A stretch of DNA of 64,000 nt from Stieleria maiorica (GCF_008035925.1 NZ_CP036264.1:8532343-8596342); one strand, 5' to 3'. Positions 42,415 to 51,490 are shown, counted from the stretch's first letter. The notes: generated by a model from the sequence alone, not told the origin. Program-made: numbers and translations.

Positions 42415-42925
42415 ACGCGATCATTGGGGCCGACTGGATGCGCTAGTCAACAACGCCGGCATCTTGGAGCAACAATCGCCATTGGAAGGCATCAGTCGCG
42501 AGCGATTGCAGCGGGTGTTTTCGGTCAACGTGGTGGGGCCATTTTTGTGCTGCCGAGAAGCGATTCGACGGATGGGAGTCGGCGGCAGCATTGTCAACGT
42601 GTCGTCGGTCGCCTCGCGGACGGGATCGCCGAACGAATATGTCGACTACGCGGCATCCAAGGGAGCGATCGATTCGCTGACGATCGGATTGGCCAAAGAG
42701 GTGGCCGGCCGAGGGATCCGCGTCAAAGCGGTGCGGCCTGGAATCATTGATACCGAGATTCATGCCGACGGTGGCGAACCCGGCCGAGCCCAGAGAATCG
42801 GCCCCAAACTTCCGCTGGGGCGCTGCGGCACAGCAGAAGAAGTGGCCGAGGCGATTGTGTGGCTGCTGTCCGACCGTGCCAGCTTCACCAGCGGTCAATT
42901 CATCGACGTCGCGGGCGGGATTTAG
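42415..42925 (+). pseudogene. Short-chain dehydrogenase/reductase lacking its Rossmann N-terminus
   Basis: The recognisable part begins at WGRLDALVNNAGI and runs to SGQFIDVAGGI. NNAG, the catalytic Ser in NVSSVAS, and Y-x-x-x-K (YAASK) are all intact, followed by PGIIDTEIHADGG. What is missing is the first 70 or so residues, including the T-G-x-x-x-G-I-G cofactor loop. The frame stays open upstream into the PepSY gene, but that part is its shadow and no start with a ribosome site lies near the SDR homology. A 5' deletion joining it to the PepSY gene's downstream edge is the simplest explanation. Confidence 0.72.
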
Positions 42926-43010
42926 CCGGACCGTGTAATGCACCTCGTATGTGAGTTCGGAGGCGATCCGTTAGTGCCTCTGACTTACTCCTTTTTACGA
43001 GGCGATTTCG

Positions 43011-44810
43011 ATGTTGAAGCAAAGTCTGCTGGTCACGGTGGTCACCGCAGCGGTTTTCCCGTTGAGTTGGATACAGTCCGAGGCGTCACTGTTTGCCTCG
43101 CCGCCGATCAGTTTTGTGGGCGCCGAGCCGACCGAGAGCCAGAAGCTGGTCGTGTTTCCGACAGCTCCGTCTTATGAAGGTGGAACGAAGGGGTGGGAGT
43201 TGTGTTTCAATTTGAAGGTCAAGAACACCTCCGCCAACGCGATCGATCTGAAAAACGCACAGGTCGTGGTGTATTCGCAATCCGGCACCGTGCTGAAAAA
43301 TGTCAATCTGTTCGACAAGATGAAGAAAAAGGACGGTGGCGGCACGTCCTGGTTGGTCGACGATGCGGCGTTGGAGCCCGACGAAGTCGTGCGATTGTTG
43401 ATGTTGCCCGATCTTTCGTTTCCGATGATTGCCGGACAGACCCCGTCATTGGTCAAAGTGTTTCTGTACTGTCACGGATTCGCCGGCGCTGCGACGTATA
43501 CCAGTGACGTGCTGGTCTATCACAACAGCGTGTGCTCGTACCGTTACCCTGCCAAGTTGGATAGTCTGGGGACGAATCAGTTTTGGAATGGCAGCAGCAA
43601 TGCCGGCGGAGGGCATCATCGCGAATCGCAATCCGGGATGTTCGCACTGGACCTCGGCATCCTGCGGTGGGATGCCGGCCTGGGAGATTGGGTGGAACTG
43701 TGTCCCAATGCGAATGGCTCTGCGAACGAAGATTACCTGGTCTGGAACAAAAAGATCTATGCGATGGCAGACGGCGTCGTGCTGGATTTCGAAGACGGGA
43801 AGAACGATCATTTGCCTGGTGCAGAAGGGAGTGGGGCGAACTTCATCCGAATTCGTCACGGCAGTGAAATCGCCAGCTATTACCATTTTCGCAAGAACAC
43901 ACTCAACAGCGCGTTGATGGAGGTCGGTGCGGCGGTCAGTGCGGGGCAGTTCCTGGGCCGTATCGGCAACTCGGGAAATTCCTCGCATCCACACCTGCAC
44001 ATCGAGATCAGCAAGAGTGGGATCGGTCGTCCGATCGGTTTCAGACAGATCTATGTCATTTCGGATCAAGCGGCGGCGCAGGCTGCCGCGAACGGTCAGA
44101 CGGCCCCGTTTGTGTTGATGGATGGCGAAGCATTGCCCTGGTGCGATTTAGGTGAACGGAACCTGGTGTACCCGGCGCCCAACGATCTGGCGTGCGGGAC
44201 CATCAATCCGTCGCTCGGCGGCGTCTTCAACGAAGATCTGGCCGGTTCAACGTCTGGCGGGATGCCGATCCTAGAACCGCCGGTTTCTCGGGGCGACATC
44301 ATCGCGAGCCCACGCTGGATCGCGCCCCAATCGACCGGCCTGCGAAGGCCGCTGTTGATCGCTCCGCCGATGGTGAGCCCGCGTTTGATCCGGACGCCCG
44401 CCGACAGTCCCGACAGGGTCAGGCCGACGGTCGATCGAACCGTGAAACATTTGCTGCGGCGTCGACCGATCGGCACAACGCGTGATGTGCCGCGAATGAC
44501 GTTTCCTGCACCCCGTCGATTGCCCGATGGGGCGGCGACGCGTCCGAGCACGCCGCAGCGAATCCGCACGAGTCCGTCCGTTGCCCCACGTCGGCCACAT
44601 CAGATACCATCGACAAGTCGACCGCTCGAGCGACGCCCAACCGTCCGTCGTCCGGATGTTCAGGTGGCGCCACTGCGTCAGCTCGATCGCAGGAGCGAAG
44701 GCGATCGTCAACGACCGGCGGGATCACGCCAACGACCGATGTCGGCTGCTTCATCGAACGATTCGGCGGCAACATCGGACCGGTCGACGAGACGTCCAGG
44801 CAAACGCTGA
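43011..44810 (+). CDS. Secreted M23-type metallopeptidase with basic Pro/Arg-rich tail
   Basis: 599 residues with a signal peptide (about 1-29). A beta-sandwich-like region at about 35-180 precedes the LytM domain. HHRESQSGMFALD at 202-214 supplies His and Asp zinc ligands in the spacing of the HH-x-n-A-x-D subgroup; SHPHLHIEIS near 325-334 is the H-x-H motif. ADGVVLDFEDG and GAAVSAGQFLGRIGNSGNSS match the conserved G-x-V and G-x-x-G-x-x-G-x-T/S strands. The last 160 residues are Arg/Pro/Thr-rich and probably disordered. Expected to cut peptide crosslinks in the cell wall or a surface protein. Confidence 0.9.
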   Translation: MLKQSLLVTVVTAAVFPLSWIQSEASLFASPPISFVGAEPTESQKLVVFPTAPSYEGGTKGWELCFNLKVKNTSANAIDLKNAQVVVYSQSGTVLKNVNLFDKMKKKDGGGTSWLVDDAALEPDEVVRLLMLPDLSFPMIAGQTPSLVKVFLYCHGFAGAATYTSDVLVYHNSVCSYRYPAKLDSLGTNQFWNGSSNAGGGHHRESQSGMFALDLGILRWDAGLGDWVELCPNANGSANEDYLVWNKKIYAMADGVVLDFEDGKNDHLPGAEGSGANFIRIRHGSEIASYYHFRKNTLNSALMEVGAAVSAGQFLGRIGNSGNSSHPHLHIEISKSGIGRPIGFRQIYVISDQAAAQAAANGQTAPFVLMDGEALPWCDLGERNLVYPAPNDLACGTINPSLGGVFNEDLAGSTSGGMPILEPPVSRGDIIASPRWIAPQSTGLRRPLLIAPPMVSPRLIRTPADSPDRVRPTVDRTVKHLLRRRPIGTTRDVPRMTFPAPRRLPDGAATRPSTPQRIRTSPSVAPRRPHQIPSTSRPLERRPTVRRPDVQVAPLRQLDRRSEGDRQRPAGSRQRPMSAASSNDSAATSDRSTRRPGKR

Positions 44811-45113
44811 TCGCGGGCTTCTGCGGGGCGTGGCCGTCCGGGAAGGCGACGTGAAACGGCCTTTCGGCGACGGTGCCGATTGAGGGGATGACGAAACCAC
44901 ACGTCTTCTCTCGCCGTCGCCGGATCACCGAGGATGGGGCATCCCGGTGCCTGATTCGTCGTTGGTCTTGGCTGGCGTGCATCCTTCGCTCATACTTTTG
45001 GGGCAGACTCTCTGCGCCGCCTCAATCGCGTCGGACATGCCTGCCGCGCACCCGAAGCCGTCGACAACGCGCCGAGACAGCCACCGTTGGGTCCACGAAC
45101 GGCTGCCGGTCGA
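44811..45113. other. Intergenic stretch without a recognisable gene
   Basis: Lies between the M23 peptidase and the kinase gene. Open frames cross it but read as Arg/Ser-rich noise. It presumably carries the promoter of the kinase operon, though no clear boxes were found. Confidence 0.45.
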
Positions 45114-46916
45114 ATGATCAACGAACAATTCAACGCTCCTCGCACCGCGTATTCCCGGACGCTGCTGATCTCCTTTGCAGTGCTCTTGGTGGCGAGCTTT
45201 GTTTATTGCGCCCACTTGTTTTGGCGGGTCGATCGCGCCATTGGCACGACCAGCGGGACGGCGCCGGCGGCCGGCCGACTGATCGACCTTCGCGGCAGAA
45301 CCAACGCTGCGGTGCAGGAGTGCCTGGCGTATGTTATCGCCGGGGATGACGCCAAACGGGCAGAGTTTGAGCAGCGGGTCGCGGACTTGGGGCCACTGTC
45401 AGAGTCGTTCCTGAAGGGGACGATGCTGGACGAACGTTCTCGCGAGCGGTTCGAATCGGTCGTCCAGAGCCAGCAACAGCTTGTGGCCAGCGGCAGGCGG
45501 ATGATCGACCGATACGAGCGCGTCGGGGGTGTGGAACCGGCTGACTTTCGTGCCTTTGAACGCGACGTGGATCGGTTCCGAGAAGTCATCTCCGGCCTGT
45601 TGGGGCGACTCAATGCGGCGCACGGGTCGTCTCACGATGAAGTCGCATCGGTATTGGCACAGACCAGGATCGAGAGCGCGCTGTTGGGATGCGTCTTTCT
45701 CGGCTTGTCGACAACACTCCTGGTGCTGGTGGTCCGCCGGTTCCGTGACTACGATCGTCTGAGGGAGGAGGCGCTGAACCGGGTTTTGGAAAGCAATCAG
45801 CGTTTCCGTCTGATCTTTGATTCCGAGCCTCATTGTGTGAAGCTGGTCGATCGCGCAGGCAGTCTGGTGGATATCAATCCTGCCGGACTGCAATCCTTGG
45901 AGGCCGAGCGTGATGATGTGTTGGGGAAGTGCATTTTCGATGTCATTTCCGAGGGCGATCGCAAGCGGTTCATCGAAAGCACCCAAGAGGTTTTCGAAGG
46001 CGAATCGAATAGCCTGGAATTCGAGATCATCGGATTGAAGGGCAGACGCCGCACGATGACGACGCGGCAGGTACCGATCCGGTATGGCGGTGAGGACGTG
46101 GTGCACGTCTTGGCGATCACCGAAGACGTGACCGAGAAACGACGCATCGAAAGGCAACTGAAGCATCATCGTGACAAGCTGGCTCACGCGAGTCGTGTCA
46201 ATCTGCTCGGCGAACTCGTCTCTTCGATCGCGCACGAATTGAATCAACCCCTTTCCGCGGCGACCAACTATGCCTTTGTGCTCGAGAAACTGTCGACCGA
46301 ATCACCTCTGAAGGCTGGCGAAATTGAACAGCATGCGGCAAGTATTCGCCAGCAGGCGGAGCGTGCGGCAGAGATCGTCCGCGGCATCCGAAGTCTTCTC
46401 AAGCCGAACGAGAACGACAACGAAGAGACCGACATCCATCAACTCATTGAAAGTTCGCTGGGGATCATGGGACCGGATTTGCGCGGCCATGGCGTCGACG
46501 TGAACCTTCAATTTCACGCCGAGTCGTTGACGGTTTCCGGAAATCAGGTCCAGCTTCAACAGGTCTTGATGAATCTGTTTCAAAACGCCGTCCAAGCGAT
46601 GGATCAGGTCCAGCGCGAACGAAGACAACTTACCATCCGAACTTCGTCGACAGCGGACGAAGTCGAAATTCGAGTCGAGGACCGTGGCAATGGGATCAGG
46701 TCAGAGGATACCAAGACCGTCTTTCGAACGTTTTATACGACCAAACCGGAGGGCATGGGGATGGGGTTGGCCGTTGCTCGTTCGATCATCGAAGCCCACG
46801 AGGGATCGCTGGTCGTCGAGGAATCCACGTCTGGCGGGACTGTTTTTCTTGTGGTCCTTCCACTGAGCGGAGAACCCGTCCATGAATGCTATGAAAGCCA
46901 AAGTTTGGGTGGTTGA
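45114..46916 (+). CDS. Membrane PAS sensor histidine kinase (FixL/DctB-like)
   Basis: 600 residues from the ATG at 45114. Membrane helices at about 16-36 and 191-209 flank a periplasmic helical region resembling CHASE3. A PAS domain follows at about 228-345 (FRLIFDSEPHCVKLVDRAGSLVDINPAG). The dimerisation domain has IAHELNQPLSAATNYA with the phosphoacceptor His374. The ATPase domain shows the N-box LMNLFQNAVQA, then VEDRGNGI and GMGMGLAVARSIIEAHEG. The strand overlaps a receiver-protein gene by 35 bases, its obvious partner. Signal unknown. Confidence 0.93.
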   Translation: MINEQFNAPRTAYSRTLLISFAVLLVASFVYCAHLFWRVDRAIGTTSGTAPAAGRLIDLRGRTNAAVQECLAYVIAGDDAKRAEFEQRVADLGPLSESFLKGTMLDERSRERFESVVQSQQQLVASGRRMIDRYERVGGVEPADFRAFERDVDRFREVISGLLGRLNAAHGSSHDEVASVLAQTRIESALLGCVFLGLSTTLLVLVVRRFRDYDRLREEALNRVLESNQRFRLIFDSEPHCVKLVDRAGSLVDINPAGLQSLEAERDDVLGKCIFDVISEGDRKRFIESTQEVFEGESNSLEFEIIGLKGRRRTMTTRQVPIRYGGEDVVHVLAITEDVTEKRRIERQLKHHRDKLAHASRVNLLGELVSSIAHELNQPLSAATNYAFVLEKLSTESPLKAGEIEQHAASIRQQAERAAEIVRGIRSLLKPNENDNEETDIHQLIESSLGIMGPDLRGHGVDVNLQFHAESLTVSGNQVQLQQVLMNLFQNAVQAMDQVQRERRQLTIRTSSTADEVEIRVEDRGNGIRSEDTKTVFRTFYTTKPEGMGMGLAVARSIIEAHEGSLVVEESTSGGTVFLVVLPLSGEPVHECYESQSLGG

Positions 46917-47253
46917 CGACGACGTCGCCGTTCAGCAGTCGGTCAGCGTGTTGCTCGGTGCGTTCGGATTCGAGACGTATTGTGCCGCAAGTGCCGAGCA
47001 ATTCCTGCACGATGAGGCTGAACAAACGGCGGACGCGATGGTGGTGGATTTGCGTCTGCCGGGAAAAAGTGGCATCGATTTGTTGAAGCAACTGACCAAA
47101 GAAGGACGGGCCGTGCCGACGGTTTTGATCAGCGGGCACCGGGACGATGATGTCTTGGCACAACTGGAGAGTTTTCATGCCGTCTGTTTTCTCATGAAGC
47201 CCTTCAATCCCAAATCGCTCATCGATTGGCTGAGTGAGCACTGCGTCTGTTGA
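46882..47253 (+). CDS. Single-domain response regulator (FixJ-type receiver, no output domain)
   Basis: 123 residues. WVVDDDVAVQQSVSVLL holds the acidic pocket; VVDLRLPGKSGIDLL places the phosphorylated Asp56; LISGHRDDD and FLMKPFNP give the Thr/Ser and Lys positions. The sequence is closest to FixJ/NtrC-style receivers but stops right after the receiver fold, with no helix-turn-helix. It is not truncated by a frameshift that I can see. It starts inside the 3' end of the kinase gene, so the two are made together. Output probably goes through another protein, as with CheY or phosphorelay intermediates. Confidence 0.92.
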   Translation: MNAMKAKVWVVDDDVAVQQSVSVLLGAFGFETYCAASAEQFLHDEAEQTADAMVVDLRLPGKSGIDLLKQLTKEGRAVPTVLISGHRDDDVLAQLESFHAVCFLMKPFNPKSLIDWLSEHCVC

Positions 47254-47297
47254 GCGTGGAAAAACAAGCCAACCACCGTCTGGCGAAGCTAGCTACG
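47254..47297. repeat. Remnant of the 15436-type element
   Basis: GAGCGTGGAAAA at the left, then CCACCGTCTGGCGAAGCTAG and CTACG, are the reverse complement of the core (GTAGCTACCTTCGCCAGAAG). It abuts the receiver gene's stop codon. Confidence 0.68.
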
Positions 47298-47350
47298 TTT
47301 GAGCGGCCAACAACGGAGTCTCTTGTACAGAGGGGGGATGTCTGGTTCGG

Positions 47351-48385
47351 TCATGGTTTCCAGACAAGACGGGCCAAGTAGATCCCCCGTGGATCGCGAC
47401 CACGCCATTGGTATGCAACCAGATAGTCTTGGCCGTCGTGGGTGACAATTTCCGGGGCGAGTCGCTTGAGCGGATCTCGCGGTGCCAGACGCGCGACCGG
47501 TGGGCCGCCCCACTTCAGCGGGTCGTCGGATCGAAAGACTTCCAATTGTTCAAAACGGAAATAGACGCCGCCGCGTTTGACCACGAGCGGGCTTTCTGCA
47601 TACACGAACGTGTAGCCTTCCGCTGGCGGTGTGATCGGAGGAATCTCGATCGCCGTATCGCTCCATGGTCCCTCCAGGTTTTTGGCGGTGCGGGCTCGAA
47701 TCGTATGGTCGCGTGTGGCCGGGTTGATCCCCGGTTCCGGTGAGGTGTAGTAGGCGATCCATTGACCGGATCGTTGGCGATCGTCGAGGATGCAGACATC
47801 GCGACCCATCGGAAACACGGCTTGGTTGCCCACCGGCTCGAAATCGATTCCATCGATGCTGGTCATCAGATGTCCCCCGCGGCTGTTGTAAAACAGGTAG
47901 TGTCGGTCCGCATCTCGGACGTGGAATGGTGCCTGCACCGTGCCGTCGGCATGATCCCATTCCGGCTTGGACGACAAGAAAATGCCCTCCGGCTTCCAGC
48001 CTTCCTGCGTCAATTCCGGGCTGGACCAGCGATACAAAAGCCGGGTGCCGCCGGGATGAGTCGTGTGACGAATACAGGAGATCAGTTGCCATCGCCCGTC
48101 GTCGGCTTGGAAGACCGTGAAATCGACCGGCTCGGCCTTTGGCGAAGCCCATTTTTCAAGTGGGGGCTGGCCGACCAGTTTCACCCAGGGGCCGATTAAG
48201 TGAGGCGTCAATTGACCGGCGGGATCGGCTTTGGCAGACGTCGATGGTTCGAGCGGACGTTGAGCGAAAAGCGGAGTTGGATGTGCGGCGCTGACGAACA
48301 CCCACGCAAGGCCGAGGCGGACGAGGCCGAGTTGGATCCGTGCCCACGAGGAAACGTCGAAGATCCGAAAACGCTCGCTGGTCAT
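47351..48385 (-). CDS. Secreted glycosidase-like five-bladed-propeller protein (GH43/GH32-like)
   Basis: 344 residues from the ATG at 48385; upstream in-frame codons are not signal-like. Signal region at about 12-41. LIGPWVKLVGQPPLEKW precedes the fold; VDFTVFQADDGRWQLISCIRH, GTVQAPFHVRDADRHYLFYNS, DVCILDDRQRSGQWIAYYTS and FVYAESPLVVKRGGVYFRF are propeller strands. The wording resembles GH43/GH32-type arabinanases and fructosidases, in which Asp/Glu residues at the starts of blades are catalytic. Catalytic assignment was not confirmed, so the substrate is left open. Transcribed towards the kinase operon. Confidence 0.75.
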   Translation of the reverse strand: MTSERFRIFDVSSWARIQLGLVRLGLAWVFVSAAHPTPLFAQRPLEPSTSAKADPAGQLTPHLIGPWVKLVGQPPLEKWASPKAEPVDFTVFQADDGRWQLISCIRHTTHPGGTRLLYRWSSPELTQEGWKPEGIFLSSKPEWDHADGTVQAPFHVRDADRHYLFYNSRGGHLMTSIDGIDFEPVGNQAVFPMGRDVCILDDRQRSGQWIAYYTSPEPGINPATRDHTIRARTAKNLEGPWSDTAIEIPPITPPAEGYTFVYAESPLVVKRGGVYFRFEQLEVFRSDDPLKWGGPPVARLAPRDPLKRLAPEIVTHDGQDYLVAYQWRGRDPRGIYLARLVWKP

Positions 48386-48630
48386 GGTGTACTCCAGGTT
48401 GAGAGGGGCGAATGTAAGTCGACCGCAGGCGGGCTGGTTGCCGCATTTTACCGGAACCGAATGGTGCGAAGAAAACTCATCGACGCGCAAGTGTTGCACG
48501 GTGCGAACCGCCGCCGTCCCGTGGGGCTCCGACGGAACGGAGTCCATCGAGCTTCTGCGAAATCACTCAGGCGGTTGAACCGCATTAAAAGCGGATAAGG
48601 GACAGGAAGGATCCGCCAGCAGGTCGAAGC

Positions 48631-49956
48631 GTGAACTGCGCCCTGTCGTTTCTCCCGAAACGGCCGGCCGAGCGTTTGGCCGTCGGATTTACCAAGCCGC
48701 ATCCTCGCTTCGTCGCGCCCAGAAAGTACTGGGATCTTTATCATCGCGATCAGTTTGCGTTGGCGTCCCATCGCGGCGAGATCGACTACGCGAGTGGGTT
48801 TTCCGTTCATCCGGGTGGCATGCTGCGGAACTTCGAAGGCGTGCCGCGGCAGGGTGCGATTCCGGAGGCACTGCAACGCGAGATGATTCACGGCTATTAC
48901 GCCTGTGCGTCGTATGTTGACGCCCAGATCGGTTTGTTGCTCGCTGAACTCGAGTCCCTGGGGTTGGCGGACAACACGACGGTGGTTCTTTTGGGCGACA
49001 ACGGTTTTCATCTCGGCGATCACGGCATGTGGGGCGTCAACAGCCCTCTGGAACATGCCACTCGGGTGCCGTTGATCATTCGGCCGGCTTCGAGGCAAGC
49101 GATCGCTTCGACGCCGTCACCGGTCGAATCGATCGATCTCTTTCCGACGCTGTGTGATCTGTGTGGAATCGAAATCCCGGGAAACATCAGCGGTCGAAGT
49201 TTGACGCCGTTGATCAAGGGCACGGCCGATCCGATGTGCGCGGAATTGCGGCTGCGACTGGCAAAACAGATGCGGGTCGACGCGACGGACTGCCAGCGGC
49301 TGCGCGCGGTGTCTGCGGTCAGCGACGTCGCGCTCGGGATGCGGACGCCGGATATCACCACGCTGCCTGCGGCCGCCGATGCCCTGCGTCGTCTCAAAGA
49401 AGGCAACGCCCGGTTTGTGTCCGGCAAATCCATCCACCCGCATGAAACGCGAAACTGGCGGGCCCAACTGGAACAGGGCCAGCATCCGTTTGCCGTCGTC
49501 CTCGGCTGCAGCGATTCGCGTGTTCCGCCGGAGTTATTGTTCGACCAGGGATTCGGTGACCTGTTTGTCATCCGCGTTGCAGGCAACGTGGTCGACACCG
49601 ATGTCACCGCCAGCATCGAGTATGCGGTGCACTATCTGCAAACGCCGCTGGTGCTGATCCTGGGGCACACCGGTTGCGGAGCCGTCAAGGCGACCGTCGA
49701 TCATTACGACAACCCCAGCGAACAGCCCAAGGAGGTGGTCGCGCTGATCAAGCGGATCGAGCCCGCACTGAAGAGCTTGCCCGAGGACACAGAGCATGCC
49801 GAGCGGGTCAGTGGATGCGTGCGGACCAACGTCATTCACGCCGTCCAAAAACTCTCCAGCATTGCGGACGTCCGGCAAAGCATCGGGGCCGGGCAGGTCC
49901 GCATCGTCGGTGCGGTTTACGACATGCACAACGGAACGGTCGACGTCATCGAGTAG
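48631..49956 (+). CDS. Sulfatase C-terminal remnant fused in frame to beta-carbonic anhydrase
   Basis: 441 residues in one frame. Residues about 10-215 match the C-terminal half of an iduronate-2-sulfatase-like protein (AVGFTKPHPRFVAPRKYWDLY, then LLGDNGFHLGDHGMWGVN) but the half with C-x-P-x-R is absent. Residues about 236-441 are a complete beta-carbonic anhydrase: CSDSR with Cys293 and Asp295, then HTGCGA with His346 and Cys349 as the zinc set, and the family opening ADALRRLKEGNARFVSGK. An ATG at 49339 could start the anhydrase alone (205 residues). The anhydrase probably still interconverts CO2 and bicarbonate; the sulfatase half cannot be active. Confidence 0.82.
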   Translation: MNCALSFLPKRPAERLAVGFTKPHPRFVAPRKYWDLYHRDQFALASHRGEIDYASGFSVHPGGMLRNFEGVPRQGAIPEALQREMIHGYYACASYVDAQIGLLLAELESLGLADNTTVVLLGDNGFHLGDHGMWGVNSPLEHATRVPLIIRPASRQAIASTPSPVESIDLFPTLCDLCGIEIPGNISGRSLTPLIKGTADPMCAELRLRLAKQMRVDATDCQRLRAVSAVSDVALGMRTPDITTLPAAADALRRLKEGNARFVSGKSIHPHETRNWRAQLEQGQHPFAVVLGCSDSRVPPELLFDQGFGDLFVIRVAGNVVDTDVTASIEYAVHYLQTPLVLILGHTGCGAVKATVDHYDNPSEQPKEVVALIKRIEPALKSLPEDTEHAERVSGCVRTNVIHAVQKLSSIADVRQSIGAGQVRIVGAVYDMHNGTVDVIE

Positions 49957-50077
49957 TGCGTCAGCCTAGCGAGACGAGAAAGCAAACAGAAACCGACCAG
50001 GAAACTTGCTGAACGAGTCTGGCCGGATTCAAAATGGTCGCCGACGCGATGTTGGCTTATGGCGTCGTGTGACTCCC

Positions 50078-50548
50078 CTACTTGCCATCGAAGGCATCTT
50101 GGAGGGCGGCGATGTCCAGCTTTTTCATCTGCCACAACGCTTCGAACATCCGTTGGATCGCCGCCGCGTCACCGCTGTCGAGCCAAGCCTGGATCTTCGA
50201 CGGCACGATTTGCCACGACATCCCGAACTTGTCTTGCAGCCATCCGCAGGCGACCTCGTTGCCACCGTCGGCGGTCAGGCGTTGCCACACGGTGTCGATT
50301 TCTTCCTGGGTGTCACAGGCCAATGCCAGTGAAATGGCGGGGCTGAATTCCCAATTCTGGCCGGCGTTGAGCGCGACGAAGGTCATCCCCGCCATTTCAA
50401 ATTCGACCGTCAAAACCGCATCGTTCTGCGGATTGCGAACGGTGCGGAGGACGCGGCCGCCAGGAATCACGTCGCTATAAAACGCCGCCGCTGCTTCGGC
50501 CCGGTCGGTGTAGGAGAGGAACGGAGTGAGTTTTTGTTTGAATTGCAT
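50078..50548 (-). CDS. VOC-superfamily (PhnB-like) protein
   Basis: 156 residues. KLTPFLSYTDRAEAAAAFYSDVIPGG opens the fold; EFEMAGMTFVALNAG and ISLALACDTQEEIDTVWQRLT follow, and CGWLQDKFGMSWQIVPSKIQ with FEALWQMKKLDIAALQDAF closes. This matches the 3-demethylubiquinone methyltransferase-like (PF06983) branch of VOC proteins, whose members are mostly uncharacterised. It is the last gene in a row of four minus-strand YCII/VOC genes, beginning 10 bases after the previous one. Confidence 0.9.
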   Translation of the reverse strand: MQFKQKLTPFLSYTDRAEAAAAFYSDVIPGGRVLRTVRNPQNDAVLTVEFEMAGMTFVALNAGQNWEFSPAISLALACDTQEEIDTVWQRLTADGGNEVACGWLQDKFGMSWQIVPSKIQAWLDSGDAAAIQRMFEALWQMKKLDIAALQDAFDGK

Positions 50549-50557
50549 GAGGTCACT

Positions 50558-50935
50558 TTAGCTGAGTGAATGGAACCCGATCACGTTGCCTTCGGTGTCG
50601 ATCGCCAACGCGATGAAACCGTACGGCCCGATGGAAAACTTTGGTTTGTGGATCTTGCCGCCGGCTGCTTCGACGCGGGATGCTTCGTCGGCGCAGTCTT
50701 GGCAGGAGAAATAGACGAGCGTGCCGTTGCCGTTGGGGGTGCAGCCGGTCGCTTTGACGATCGCACCGCTGGCCCCGGCGGCGTCCGACTGCATCGGGAA
50801 TGCGAGCATCTCGAGTTCCGCAGTCGGCGTCTCCAGGCGTTCGAGCTGAACCTTCAGCACGGTTTCGTAGAAGGTCTTGGCTCGATCGAGGTCTGCGACG
50901 TAGATTTCGAACCAGCCGACGGGATTGCGATTCAT
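50558..50935 (-). CDS. VOC-superfamily (glyoxalase-like) protein
   Basis: 125 residues from the ATG at 50935. NPVGWFEIYVADLDRAKTFYETVL is the VOC opening, GTLVYFSCQDCADEASRVEAAGG the second half, and GPYGFIALAIDTEGNVIGFHS the end. No catalytic assignment is possible. It sits between a YCII gene and a second VOC gene in the cluster. A dispersed palindromic repeat separates it from the YCII gene, which may uncouple transcription. Confidence 0.9.
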   Translation of the reverse strand: MNRNPVGWFEIYVADLDRAKTFYETVLKVQLERLETPTAELEMLAFPMQSDAAGASGAIVKATGCTPNGNGTLVYFSCQDCADEASRVEAAGGKIHKPKFSIGPYGFIALAIDTEGNVIGFHSLS

Positions 50936-51000
50936 GACGTGTACTCCAGTGTGATGAAACGGAATGGGGCGATGTGGGGTCGGCTTCCAGGGGGGGCGAT

Positions 51001-51074
51001 GTAGCGGCTGCGTGGACACGCTCTCCAAGACGTGGGGAGCACGGGGAATCCACCTTCTGGCGAAGGTCGCTACG
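51001..51074. repeat. Copy of the 15436-type core element
   Basis: GTAGCGGCTGCGTGG at the left and CCACCTTCTGGCGAAGGTCG plus CTACG at the right give the reverse complement of the core (GTAGCTACCTTCGCCAGAAG). It lies between two minus-strand genes of the YCII/VOC cluster. Confidence 0.78.
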
Positions 51075-51100
51075 ATTGAAGGGATGTTCTTTATTCGATC

Positions 51101-51490
51101 CTAAGCCGAAGGTTCTGCTGTTTCGTCGGTTAAACCTTCAGCGCCGACCTGCGGTTTGGGAAACAGCGGTCGGATTTCGATCGTTCCCTTTTTCGCCGGT
51201 GGAAGTCGTGCGGCGATTGCGATCGCTTCGTCGAGGTTGTCGACGTCGATCAGGTAGTAGCCGCCGAGCTGTTCGGTCGTTTCGGCGAACGGCCCGTCGG
51301 TGACTTGCTTGTGGCCGTTGCGGATGCGGAGGCTGGTAGCCGTGGTGACCGAATGCAATGGATCCGATGAGATCAGCTTTCCCTGTTGCTGAAGTTCGTC
51401 GGAGATTCTCATCGATTCGAGCATGCACTCCAGCCGCTCGTCGTTGGTCCAGCAGCTTTCGTCGCCGTAGATCAGGAGCATGTATTTCAT
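51101..51490 (-). CDS. YCII-related (DGPF) protein
   Basis: 129 residues from the ATG at 51490. MKYMLLIYGDESCW opens; VTDGPFAETTEQLGGYYLIDV holds the DGPF motif, with DNLDEAIAIAARLPPAKKGTIEIRP after it. This is the DGPF/YCII family, ferredoxin-like fold, uncharacterised in most bacteria. In actinobacteria and proteobacteria such genes accompany an ECF sigma factor, which is absent here. Its neighbour on the 5' side is a YCII-VOC fusion 30 bases away. Confidence 0.92.
   Translation of the reverse strand: MKYMLLIYGDESCWTNDERLECMLESMRISDELQQQGKLISSDPLHSVTTATSLRIRNGHKQVTDGPFAETTEQLGGYYLIDVDNLDEAIAIAARLPPAKKGTIEIRPLFPKPQVGAEGLTDETAEPSA

Noticed and set aside
44873..45349. 158-codon plus-strand frame overlapping the kinase start
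   Set aside because: Arg/Ser-rich composition without a domain, and it overlaps a well-supported kinase gene.
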